From Xanthobacteraceae bacterium (lineage in GTDB: Bacteria; Pseudomonadota; Alphaproteobacteria; Rhizobiales; Xanthobacteraceae), in assembly GCA_019746355.1 (NCBI GenBank), contig JAIESC010000007.1, positions 140,945 to 204,944 of the forward strand: a stretch of DNA of 64,000 bases, in the 5' to 3' direction. The notes below the pieces were generated by a model. The model worked only from the letters and a program-made list of their open reading frames with translations. It made no database searches and was not told the origin of the DNA. This document shows positions 43,610 to 51,738 of this stretch, piece after piece (positions within the stretch are counted from its first letter, which is position 1; the number at the start of each line of letters is the position of its first letter). The position numbers were made by a program, and so were the translations under genes.

Positions 43610-44581
43610 ATGAGATGGGGCGTTTCGCTTTCGATTCTTGCCGTGCTCGCAGCCGTCGCGACACCGGCGCAGGCGCAGCAGTATCCGTCGCGTCCGGTGA
43701 CGGTCGTGGTGCCGTTTGCCGCCGGTGGCGGCTCGGACCTTCTCGCGCGGCTGGTGACGCAGAAGCTCGAGGCGCGGCTCGGCAAGCCGTTCATCGTCGA
43801 GAACCGCCCCGGCGCGGGCACCACGCTCGCCGCGATGCAGGTCGTGCGCGCCGCGCCCGACGGCTACACGCTGATGCAGGGCACGAGCTCGACCATGGCC
43901 ATCAATGTGACCATGAACAAGAAGCTGCCCTACGAGCCGCTCAAGGACCTCGTGCCGGTCGCGCTGCTGTCGTCGTCGCCATTCTTCCTCGTCGTTGCGG
44001 CCGACTCGCCGCTGAAAACCGTCGCCGACGTGATCGCGGCCGCGAAAGCGAAGCCGAACGGGCTGAACTACGGCTCCGGCGGGCCGGGTTCGATGCATCA
44101 TCTCAGCACCGAGCTGCTGCAGAGCCTTGCCGGCATCCAGATGACGCATGTGCCCTACAAGGCGACGCCGCCGGCGATGACCGACCTGATGGCGGGCCAC
44201 ATCCAGCTCCTGTTCGGCGACACCACCTCGACCTTGCCGATGATCCAGCAAGGGAAACTCCGCGGCATCGCGGTAACCACGGCCAGGCGCAGTCCCGCCG
44301 CGCCGGACGTTCCAGCCGTCGCCGAGACCGTGCCGGGTTTCGAATCAGCGTCCTGGCAGATGCTGCTGGCGCCGGGTGGAACGCCGCCCGAGGTGATCGC
44401 GCTGCTCAACCGCGAGGTCCACGCGATCTTCAGCGATCCGGCGGTGATCGCCGAGCTGACCCGGCGCGGCGTCGGGCCGGCGTTGACCGGTCCGCCGCAG
44501 GAGGTGACCGAGTTCGTGCGAAAAGAGATCGTGCGCTGGGGCGACGTGGTCCGCCGCGCCGGGCTCGAAGGCAGCGAGTAG
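43610..44581 (+). CDS. tripartite tricarboxylate transporter (Bug/TTT) substrate-binding protein
   Basis: This 323-aa periplasmic receptor has a signal peptide (MRWGVSLSILAVLAAVATPA, cleavage after AQA), the ligand loop RPVTVVVPFAAGGGSDLLAR, ENRPGAGTTLAAMQVVRAAP, and FGDTTSTLPMIQQGKLRGIA. It lies in the catabolic series between the Rieske oxygenase and the dehalogenase-like hydrolase, so it probably binds the acid that the cluster degrades. TctAB are absent from the window. Confidence 0.88.
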   Translation: MRWGVSLSILAVLAAVATPAQAQQYPSRPVTVVVPFAAGGGSDLLARLVTQKLEARLGKPFIVENRPGAGTTLAAMQVVRAAPDGYTLMQGTSSTMAINVTMNKKLPYEPLKDLVPVALLSSSPFFLVVAADSPLKTVADVIAAAKAKPNGLNYGSGGPGSMHHLSTELLQSLAGIQMTHVPYKATPPAMTDLMAGHIQLLFGDTTSTLPMIQQGKLRGIAVTTARRSPAAPDVPAVAETVPGFESASWQMLLAPGGTPPEVIALLNREVHAIFSDPAVIAELTRRGVGPALTGPPQEVTEFVRKEIVRWGDVVRRAGLEGSE

Positions 44582-44654
44582 CGCGACCGGCTGTATTTGA
44601 CCGCGGCGGGCGGGTTGCGCGCCGCGATCGTCTGTCTTGTGAGGAGAGACCGGC

Positions 44655-45539
44655 GTGATGGAAGGATTTACGCGAACGGAGATCGACACCAGCGGCGCGC
44701 GCATCGTCACGGTGCATGGCGGCAAGGGGCCGCCGCTGCTGCTGCTGCACGGCAATCCGTTCACGCATCTGTCCTGGCACAAGTTTGCGCCGCGGCTCGC
44801 GCAGGAGTTCACTGTGGTCGCAACCGACCTGCGCGGCTATGGCGATTCATCGAAGCCGCCGGGCGGCAAGGATCATGAGAACTATTCGTTCCGTGCCATG
44901 GCGCAGGACCAGATCGAGGTGATGGCGTCGCTGGGGTTCAAGCAGTTCATGGTGGCGGGCCATGACCGCGGCGCGCGCGTCGTGCACCGCATGTGCCTCG
45001 ACCGGCCCGACGTCGTGCGGCGCGCGGCGATCCTCGACATCATTCCGCAGCACAATCTCTACACCCACACGACCCGCGAATGGGCCAAGTCGTCCTACCA
45101 CTGGCTGTTCATGATCCAGCCGGAGCCGCTGCCGGAGAAGCTGATGAGCGCCGATCCGGACTTCTTCATCAACTATAAGCTCGCCAAGACGCCGCAGGGC
45201 CTGAACTTCTTCGGCAAGGAGGCGCTCGAGGAGTACCGCCGCTGCTTCCGCAATCCCGCGACCGTGCATGCTATGTGCGAGGACTATCGCGCGACCTACG
45301 GCATCGATTTCGAGATGGACAAGGTGGATTGGGCCGCCGGCAAGAAGATCACCTGTCCGACGCTGATCCTTTGGGGCGCAACCGGCGCGGTCGGCCGCAA
45401 CCACAAGCCCGCGGAGGTGTGGAAGGATTACGCGACCGACATCCGCGGTGCGCACGCATTGCCGTGTGGCCACTATCTGTCGGAGGAAGCGCCCGAGGAA
45501 ACCTACCAGGCGCTTCGGACATTCTTTCTGGCGAAGTGA
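44655..45539 (+). CDS. fluoroacetate/haloacetate dehalogenase-like alpha/beta hydrolase
   Basis: This 294-aa hydrolase has the catalytic set of fluoroacetate dehalogenase at matching spacing: nucleophile D104, carboxylate-binding R105 and R108 (GHDRGAR), acid D128, halide-pocket H149, W150 and Y211, and base H273. In the characterised Rhodopseudomonas palustris enzyme the equivalents are D110, R111, R114, D134, H155, W156, Y219 and H280. The reaction would be hydrolytic C–F or C–Cl cleavage of haloacetate, giving glycolate. GTG 44655 is next to GAGGAGA; ATG 44658 is an alternative. It follows a TTT receptor that could supply the acid. Confidence 0.82.
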   Translation: MMEGFTRTEIDTSGARIVTVHGGKGPPLLLLHGNPFTHLSWHKFAPRLAQEFTVVATDLRGYGDSSKPPGGKDHENYSFRAMAQDQIEVMASLGFKQFMVAGHDRGARVVHRMCLDRPDVVRRAAILDIIPQHNLYTHTTREWAKSSYHWLFMIQPEPLPEKLMSADPDFFINYKLAKTPQGLNFFGKEALEEYRRCFRNPATVHAMCEDYRATYGIDFEMDKVDWAAGKKITCPTLILWGATGAVGRNHKPAEVWKDYATDIRGAHALPCGHYLSEEAPEETYQALRTFFLAK

Positions 45540-45551
45540 CGGCCGCCGAAA

Positions 45552-46424
45552 TTATTCGGCGGCTTCCGCCGCATAGGTGGGCTGCTTCTCCAGCCCGCGC
45601 AGGTCCGGCAGCCCGAAGTGCAAGAGCTCGGTCTCCTGCTCGGCCTTGAATGACGCCTTCTCGCTGCGCTCCAGGAACACCGTGGTCAGCGGCCGCAGCG
45701 GCTTGCCGTCCACGTGTCCGCCGCCGCGATAGGCGAGATAGAGGCCGCGGCCCGATCCGACGAGCGTCGCCCCGGCGTCGAGCCGGAGCACGCCGGCCTC
45801 CGAGCGCCGCTCGGTGAACACGCCGAGCAGCTTCTCGGAAACGCCCGGCTGATCGGCAAGCGGCACCCATTGATAGCCCGCCTGGTCCATCATCACCGGC
45901 TTGTCGTAGCGGGCCTTCGGGAATTGCAGCGGCCGGCCGTTGACGTGCTCCCAGATCGCCTGGAAGCCGTCCATGTTGCGCTTGCCGGGCTCGCCTTCGT
46001 TGCGCCGGTAGGCGCCGCCTTCGAACGTGCCGGTGGCGCGCAGCGCCTCCATGCCCTGCTTCACCTCCTGCCGCGAGAGATAGCCTTGGCCGCTCGAGCC
46101 GCCGAACTGCAGCACGAAGGTCGTCGCCGTGCCTTCGCTGGTCTGCGGTCCGTAGGACGTGCCCTCCGGGAAATAGCCGACCATGCCCGGCGTCATGATG
46201 CCGTCGCGCGCGAAGTCGAGATCGCCCTCGAGCTGGAAGCGGAACTGCTCGAAGTTGTGCCGGTGCCGCGGCGAGACGAAGTCCTTGTCGTTGCGCCCCA
46301 TCGAGAGCTGGAAGTTGTCGATGCTGCCGGGCGCGCCTTCCATCAGGTTGCGGAAGTGGAACGTGCCGCCGCGATATTCGAGGCCGCGCACCCACTCGAT
46401 CTCGTCGCCTTGCACGATCTTCAT
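45552..46424 (-). CDS. cupin domain protein, 290 aa
   Basis: This is a double-cupin-like protein. The first barrel has SPRHRHNFEQFRFQLEGDLD with the typical H-x-H and Glu metal ligands, and MVGYFPEGTSYGP as the second cupin motif. The second half (GAGATLVGSGRGLYLAYRGG-like region) is more divergent. Cupins of this kind act as metal-dependent dioxygenases, isomerases or sensors. It lies convergent to the dehalogenase-like gene and next to an esterase-like gene, inside the catabolic cluster. Confidence 0.7.
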   Translation of the reverse strand: MKIVQGDEIEWVRGLEYRGGTFHFRNLMEGAPGSIDNFQLSMGRNDKDFVSPRHRHNFEQFRFQLEGDLDFARDGIMTPGMVGYFPEGTSYGPQTSEGTATTFVLQFGGSSGQGYLSRQEVKQGMEALRATGTFEGGAYRRNEGEPGKRNMDGFQAIWEHVNGRPLQFPKARYDKPVMMDQAGYQWVPLADQPGVSEKLLGVFTERRSEAGVLRLDAGATLVGSGRGLYLAYRGGGHVDGKPLRPLTTVFLERSEKASFKAEQETELLHFGLPDLRGLEKQPTYAAEAAE

Positions 46425-46458
46425 CGAAGTCCTCCGTCCATTGCGCGTCGGTGCCGCC

Positions 46459-47505
46459 TTAAACCGCCTCGGTCGCGGGCGCGGCGAGGAAGTTCTTGAT
46501 CGCGTACCACAGCAGGTGCCGGTTCTTGCCGTAGCCCGGGCTGTGCGCGGTGTTCGGCAGGATGATGAACTGACGGTCGCCGTTCGGCAGTTGCGTGTAG
46601 AAGTCCAGCAGATCTTCGTTGGTCGAGTTGCCGTCCCAGATGCCGCGCAGCATCAGCACCGGCGACAGCACCTTCTTCGGATCGACGATCGGCAGGTTCG
46701 CCGCCATGTCGAGATAGGTGCCGGTCGGGATCTGGTCGCCGAACTTCATCTCCGCGGCGATGATCGCCTCGGGCACCGCCGGATCGGTGGTCCCTGCATG
46801 ACCGTCGCGGGTGAAGATCGAGCGGATCATCGCCGCGTCGCGCTTTCTGCGCGTGTTGGCGCGCAGCTCGTCGATGCGGGCCCGGCGGCGCGCGATCTCG
46901 GCCGCGCCATTGCCCTTGTAGGTGAAGGCCGACAGGATCAGCCGGTCGACGTGCTCGGGCTTGGCCTGTGCGAAGGCCGCGGCGCGGATGCCGCCCGACG
47001 AGGTGCCGTACATGTGCATCTTCGGCAGGCTGGTTTCCTTCTGGATCACCGGCATCGCCGCCTTCAGGTCCTCGACGCCGCTGGCGATGTCCGAATTGTT
47101 GCCGGAGCTGCCGGAATAGCCGTAGCCGTCGTGATCCATGGTCCAGACGTCGTAGCCCTCGCGCGCCATGACGTTCATCAGCGAGTATTCGCCCTTGCCT
47201 GGCACCGTGAGGTCGTAGGACGAGCGCGTCGAGTTCGACGAGCCGTGCACCAGGAACAGGATCGGCAGCGGCTTCTCGCCGGGCTTCGGCGCGCCCGCGC
47301 GCTTGCGCCAGAGGTTGAGCTTCACGCCGCCTTTGTCGGCCCAGTATTCCTGGCTCCAGATTTCGGCTCCCGCCGCCGCGGCAGGCGTCGCGCCTTCTGC
47401 CTGCGCCAGGTTCGTCACGAGGCTCGCGCCGATGCCTGCACCCGCCGTCATCAGAACCGTCCGCCGTGCGACGCCGTTGTCATGACCTTCCAAGCCACCG
47501 CTCAT
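46459..47505 (-). CDS. exported alpha/beta hydrolase (esterase-like)
   Basis: This 348-aa protein starts at ATG 47505 with GGGGAGAT upstream. The N-terminus has a twin-arginine-like RRTVLMTAGAGIGASLVTNL signal. The catalytic features are the oxyanion FLVHGSSNSTRSSYD, the Ser nucleophile elbow MYGTSSGGIRAAAF (G-x-S-x-G), LMLRGIWDGNSTNEDL (acid) and PNTAHSPGYG (His). The likely role is periplasmic ester or amide hydrolysis feeding the cluster. It is divergent from the TTT receptor at 47606 with a 100-bp shared promoter region. Confidence 0.78.
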   Translation of the reverse strand: MSGGLEGHDNGVARRTVLMTAGAGIGASLVTNLAQAEGATPAAAAGAEIWSQEYWADKGGVKLNLWRKRAGAPKPGEKPLPILFLVHGSSNSTRSSYDLTVPGKGEYSLMNVMAREGYDVWTMDHDGYGYSGSSGNNSDIASGVEDLKAAMPVIQKETSLPKMHMYGTSSGGIRAAAFAQAKPEHVDRLILSAFTYKGNGAAEIARRRARIDELRANTRRKRDAAMIRSIFTRDGHAGTTDPAVPEAIIAAEMKFGDQIPTGTYLDMAANLPIVDPKKVLSPVLMLRGIWDGNSTNEDLLDFYTQLPNGDRQFIILPNTAHSPGYGKNRHLLWYAIKNFLAAPATEAV

Positions 47506-47605
47506 GTCGCATCTCCCCAGTTGCCGCACCCTGCCGTTCAGGTGCAGGCTTGTTTGCAGCCATCATAGCAGATCGCGGCACACCGCGGCAGGTGGGAGGA
47601 TTACG

Positions 47606-48586
47606 ATGCTGACGCGAAGCGCAATCCGGCTTGCGGCGGCGGTTGTTGTGGGCTGCGTGGTGCTTGCCGCTCCGTCGCGGGCGCAGCAGGAGTGGCCGAA
47701 CCGTGCGGTCAAGGTGGTGGTGCCGTTCGGTGCGGGCGGCGCTGCCGACCGGCTGGGGCGGATCGCTGCGGATCACCTCTCGAAGGCGTTCAAGCAGCAG
47801 TTCTACGTCGAGAACCGCGTCGGCGCGGGCGGCGCGGTCGCTTCGACCGCCGTGGCGCGCGCCGATGCCGACGGCTACACGCTGCTGATCGGCGGCTCCG
47901 GGCCGCACATCATGGGGCCGGCGGAAAATCCGAACATCGGCTACGACCCGGTCTCCGACTTCGCCCACATCGCCATGATCGGCGGCGAGAGCTTCGCGCT
48001 TTCGGCACAGGCAAGCCTTGGCGTGAAGTCGCTGGAGGAGCTGATCGCGCTGTCGAAGAGCAAGGCCGAGCCGATCAACTGCGGCTCGCCCGGCGCGGGC
48101 TCGCTCGGCCAGCTCATGGTCGAGCAGATTCAGCTCAAGAAGATCGCCAATCTCAATCACGTTCCCTATCGGGGCGGGGCGCCGCTGCTGACCGACTTTT
48201 TCGGCAACCACATTTCCGTCGCGGCGACGCCGGTGCTGCCGATCCTGCAACAGGCCGAAGCCGGCGCGATCGTGCCGCTGGCGGTGACGTCGACCGAGCG
48301 GATTGCCTTGCTCAAGGACGTTCCGACCTTCGCCGAGCTCGGCTATCCGGAGATGAACGGTGCGATCTGGTTCTGGCTCGCGGGCCCGAAGGGGCTGCCC
48401 GCCCCGATCGTGACGCGGCTCAACGAGGAAATGCGCCGCCTGATCGCGTCCCCGGAGACCCGGCAGCTTTTCGAGAAGAGCGCGCTGTTGTCGCTGGATG
48501 CGGATTCGCCGCGGCTGACGGGATTTATTGCCGAGGAGGTCAAGCGCTGGAGAGCGTTTGTGGAGGAAAAAGGATTGAAGAAATGA
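47606..48586 (+). CDS. tripartite tricarboxylate transporter (Bug/TTT) substrate-binding protein
   Basis: This 326-aa periplasmic receptor starts at ATG 47606 with GGGAGG upstream and has a signal peptide (MLTRSAIRLAAAVVVGCVVL, cleavage near SRA). The ligand loop NRAVKVVVPFGAGGAADRLGR, ENRVGAGGAVASTAVARADA and VPYRGGAPLLTDFFG are visible. Its stop overlaps the start of the next gene (ATGA), so it is co-translated with a polysaccharide deacetylase family enzyme. This is a tight receptor–enzyme pair. Confidence 0.88.
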   Translation: MLTRSAIRLAAAVVVGCVVLAAPSRAQQEWPNRAVKVVVPFGAGGAADRLGRIAADHLSKAFKQQFYVENRVGAGGAVASTAVARADADGYTLLIGGSGPHIMGPAENPNIGYDPVSDFAHIAMIGGESFALSAQASLGVKSLEELIALSKSKAEPINCGSPGAGSLGQLMVEQIQLKKIANLNHVPYRGGAPLLTDFFGNHISVAATPVLPILQQAEAGAIVPLAVTSTERIALLKDVPTFAELGYPEMNGAIWFWLAGPKGLPAPIVTRLNEEMRRLIASPETRQLFEKSALLSLDADSPRLTGFIAEEVKRWRAFVEEKGLKK

Positions 48587-49506
48587 CGTTTCAAGACACC
48601 ACGATGCTCTACGACTTCGTGCCGATGCCCGAGCGCAAGCCGCTGAAGTGGCCGAACGGCAAGCGGCTGGCGCTGATGATCACGCTCAACCTCGAATACT
48701 GGGAGCTGACCCAGGATCACGACGGGCCGTATTTCCCGGGCGGACCTTCGATCAACGAGCGCCTGCTGCCGGCGCGCATTCCCGACTTCAACAATCACTC
48801 CTGGCGCGAATACGGCCACCGCGTCGGCATCTGGCGGCTTTACGACATTTTCGACGACGCCAAGGTGCCGGCAAGCTGCACGGTCAACGGCATTCTCTGC
48901 GAGCGCCATCCGCAGATCGTGACCGCAGCGGCGACGCGCGGCTTCGAGCTGATCGCGCACAACCACATTCAGACCGAATTCATGATCAACTACCGCGACG
49001 ACCGCGCAAAAGAGCGCGACGTCATCAAGCGCGTGCTCGATGCGATCGAGAAGACGGCCGGGCGACGGCCGAAGGGCTGGCTGTCATCGTCGCTCCGCTG
49101 CACCGTCAACACCTCGGACATCTGCAAGGAGCTCGGCCTCACCTACCATTGCGACTACATGAATGACGAGCAGCCCTACCTGATCCGCACCGCGCACGGC
49201 CCACTGGTGTCGATTCCTTACACCCAGGAGGTCAACGACATCGGCATGTTCCTGCGCCGCAACCTGATGGCGACGGACGCGTTCCAGCTGATGAAGGACG
49301 AATTCGACGAGCTCTATCGCTCCGGCGGGACCAGCGGCCGGATCATGAGCATCGGCCTGCATCCCCATATCATCGGCCGCGCGTTTCGGGCGCGGGCGAT
49401 CCGCGAGTTCTTGGAATACGCCAAGGGCTTCGACGGCGTGTGGTGGGCGACGCGCGAGGAGATCGCCGACTGGTACCTGCAGAACCACCGGTCCCACATC
49501 GGCTGA
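48583..49506 (+). CDS. polysaccharide deacetylase family protein (PuuE-like), coupled to TTT receptor
   Basis: This 307-aa NodB-homology protein is of the same subfamily as that at 10704–11597. It has KRLALMITLNLEYWELTQDH, WREYGHRVGIWRLYDIFDDA, ELIAHNHIQTEF and GWLSSSLRCTVNT. The conserved Y-G-x-R-V-G-I-W-R segment and the late MSIGLHPHIIGRAFRARAIR are visible. It is likely an amidohydrolase on a small nitrogenous or acyl compound bound by the receptor encoded just upstream. There is no signal peptide, so it acts in the cytoplasm. Confidence 0.78.
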   Translation: MTFQDTTMLYDFVPMPERKPLKWPNGKRLALMITLNLEYWELTQDHDGPYFPGGPSINERLLPARIPDFNNHSWREYGHRVGIWRLYDIFDDAKVPASCTVNGILCERHPQIVTAAATRGFELIAHNHIQTEFMINYRDDRAKERDVIKRVLDAIEKTAGRRPKGWLSSSLRCTVNTSDICKELGLTYHCDYMNDEQPYLIRTAHGPLVSIPYTQEVNDIGMFLRRNLMATDAFQLMKDEFDELYRSGGTSGRIMSIGLHPHIIGRAFRARAIREFLEYAKGFDGVWWATREEIADWYLQNHRSHIG

Positions 49507-49528
49507 GACGTCTGGACCGGCCGCCTTC

Positions 49529-50446
49529 TCAGTGCAGCGGCACGAACAGCTCTTCCACCGAGAACCGCCGCGGCACCATCTTCTGCTCCACCGCAAACCG
49601 CGTGATCGCCTCCAGCGCCTTGCGGTTCGGCTCGATCCCGAACGGAAACGGATCGCCGACCACCGCGGCGTTGACCTTCGCCGCCTTGTCCCATGAGGTC
49701 GCGGCGTCGCCGAGGTCGAGGTTCTTCAGGTATTTGGCCTTCGCCGCCTCGAACGCGCGGCAGAGCTCCTCGGCGACCCAGGGCGCGTCCTTGAGCACGG
49801 AGTTCTTGACCACCACGCCGTGGTTGATGGGATAGATCCCGGTCTTGCGGAAATATCCGAACGCGGCGTTCTGAGCGTCGGGAATGAGCGGCTCGATCTC
49901 CGGCACGTCGGCGACCTCGCCGATCGCCGCATCGATCTCGCCGGACAACAGCAGGTCGCGCATCTTGGCGCCGCGGAAGCGATAGTCGACGTTGGCCGGG
50001 CCTTTGAACCCTTCGACGTGCTCGTCGTCGGTCGGGATCCAGGTCACCTTGTCCAGGTCCACGCCGTACTCGCTTTGCAGCACGCCGCGCGCCCAGAGCC
50101 CGGTGGTGACGGTGTAGCCGCGGTTGACGCCGACCTTGCGGCCTTCCAGGTCCTTCGGCTTCTTGACGCCCGACTTGGTGTTCACGAACACCGCCCAATG
50201 GTGGAAGTTGCGGGTCACGAACACCGGGATGGCGGTGAACGGCAGGCCGGCCGCGCGGGCGCAAACATAGGTGGTGAACGCCATCTCGCAGATGTCGAAT
50301 TCCAGACCGCGGCACATGCGCCGCATCATCGGCACGATCTGCTCGACGGGGACGAAGTTGAGGTTGAGCCGCCCCAAATCGGCACCCGCCTCCTTTATGG
50401 GCTTGGTAATGCCGTAATTTCCCAGCGCAATTGTCCACGGCTGCAT
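49529..50446 (-). CDS. 4,5-dihydroxyphthalate decarboxylase-like / NMT1-type substrate-binding protein
   Basis: This 305-aa protein has the periplasmic-binding-protein fold without a signal peptide. The start MQPWTIALGNYGITKPIKEA, the segment VEQIVPMMRRMCRGLEFDI and AMTTYV-like FTTYVCARAAGLPF are typical of sequences annotated as 4,5-dihydroxyphthalate decarboxylase, which share the NMT1-like fold. The lack of an export signal favours an enzyme or cytoplasmic binding role. It closes the catabolic cluster and converges on the deacetylase gene with 22 bases between. The substrate is probably an aromatic dicarboxylate, by inference. Confidence 0.65.
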   Translation of the reverse strand: MQPWTIALGNYGITKPIKEAGADLGRLNLNFVPVEQIVPMMRRMCRGLEFDICEMAFTTYVCARAAGLPFTAIPVFVTRNFHHWAVFVNTKSGVKKPKDLEGRKVGVNRGYTVTTGLWARGVLQSEYGVDLDKVTWIPTDDEHVEGFKGPANVDYRFRGAKMRDLLLSGEIDAAIGEVADVPEIEPLIPDAQNAAFGYFRKTGIYPINHGVVVKNSVLKDAPWVAEELCRAFEAAKAKYLKNLDLGDAATSWDKAAKVNAAVVGDPFPFGIEPNRKALEAITRFAVEQKMVPRRFSVEELFVPLH

Positions 50447-50462
50447 CCAAAACTCCCCGGTC

Positions 50463-50611
50463 CCCGCGCTGGCGAGCCACCAGCGCGTTTACGCGCGTCT
50501 TCCGACGCGCTATTGCGAGCGGCCAGCGCGGGCACTTTGAGCGGCCGCGCCGGCTCCTCGCGACGCTTCGCGCCACCATAAGCGCGTTTACGCGCGTCTT
50601 CGACGCGCCAT
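50463..50611. repeat. complex palindromic repeat with two 31–32-bp direct repeats
   Basis: Two near-identical direct repeats (50482–50513 and 50581–50611) begin AGCGCGTTTACGCGCGTCTT and each contains an inverted AGCGCGT / ACGCGCT-type pair. They are embedded in a larger inverted pair CCCGCGCTGG (50463) / CCAGCGCGGG (50523). This lies in the 280-bp interval between the dihydroxyphthalate decarboxylase-like gene and the ybhN-like gene, where no protein gene is evident. Confidence 0.75.
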
Positions 50612-50751
50612 GGCGGCGCGGCTGCGGACACCATAGCCGTTTCGCCTGCGACGGTAACGCCTGCATTCCACAACCGGGAACGCTCGCATCGGCCCATAAG
50701 TTCTGGTAGTAGGCCAGCGTCGGCTGGATGGGGATCGGCCTGGGGCCATTG

Positions 50752-51738
50752 ATGAATTTCTTGCGCGCGTTCGGGCGCTTTTTCGAGCAAAAAATCGGTC
50801 TCCATCGTCTCGGCGTTGCCCTCAGCATCCTGATCATCGCCGTGGCGGCGGTGGTGCTCTATCGCAAGCTGCACAACATCAACGTCAGCAAGGTGGTGAC
50901 GGCGATGGCGACGGTCGAATACCGCGACGTCGCCATCTCCGCATTGTTTGTCGCGCTCGGCTATTTCACGCTGACGTTCTACGACCTGTTCGCGTTGCGG
51001 ACGATCGGCCGCAAGGACGTGCCGTACCGCGTCGCCGCGCTCGCGGGCTTCACCTCCTATTCGGTCGGGCACAATGTCGGCGCGAGCGTCTTCACCGGCG
51101 GGGCGGTGCGCTATCGCATCTATTCCAGCTGGGGACTCGATGCCATCGAGGTCGCCAAGATCTGCTTTATCGCCGGCCTGACGTTCTGGCTCGGCAACAT
51201 CACCGTGCTGGGCTTCGGCTTCGCCTATCACCCGGAGGCCGCTTCGGCGATCGATCAGCTGCCGCTGTGGATCAACCGGACGCTCGGGATCGCTGCGCTG
51301 GCCGTCCTGGTCGGCTACATCGCCTGGGTCTGGAAGACGCCGCGTGTCATCGGCCGGCAGAACTGGCAGGTGCAGTTGCCGAACGGCCCGCTGACACTGC
51401 TGCAGATCCTGATCGGCATCATCGACCTCACCTGCTGCGCGCTCGCCATGTACGTGCTGGTGCCGAACGAGCCGCACATCGTGTTCATCGACGTGGCGGT
51501 GATCTTCATCACTGCGACGCTGCTCGGCTTCGCCAGCCATTCGCCCGGCGGGCTTGGCGTGTTCGACGCCGCCATGCTGATCGCGCTGTGGCAGTACGAT
51601 GCCGAGGAATTGCTTGCGGGTCTTCTGATCTTCCGATTGCTCTATTACATCCTGCCCTTCACACTGGCGCTCGCGACCTTGGGCATTCGCGAGTTGGCCT
51701 TGCACATGGCGGGACGACGCAATGTCGGTGATCGATGA
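50752..51738 (+). CDS. YbhN/UPF0104-type flippase-like integral membrane protein
   Basis: This 328-aa polytopic protein has about eight transmembrane helices and the family core (FTSYSVGHNVGASVFTGGAV, then FASHSPGGLGVFDAAML) of the lysylphosphatidylglycerol synthase TM region/UPF0104. Members are implicated in lipid flipping or membrane remodelling. ATG 50752 is preferred; ATG 50728 adds eight residues. Its 3' end overlaps phoR by 17 bases, so it is translationally coupled with the phosphate sensor kinase. Confidence 0.82.
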   Translation: MNFLRAFGRFFEQKIGLHRLGVALSILIIAVAAVVLYRKLHNINVSKVVTAMATVEYRDVAISALFVALGYFTLTFYDLFALRTIGRKDVPYRVAALAGFTSYSVGHNVGASVFTGGAVRYRIYSSWGLDAIEVAKICFIAGLTFWLGNITVLGFGFAYHPEAASAIDQLPLWINRTLGIAALAVLVGYIAWVWKTPRVIGRQNWQVQLPNGPLTLLQILIGIIDLTCCALAMYVLVPNEPHIVFIDVAVIFITATLLGFASHSPGGLGVFDAAMLIALWQYDAEELLAGLLIFRLLYYILPFTLALATLGIRELALHMAGRRNVGDR

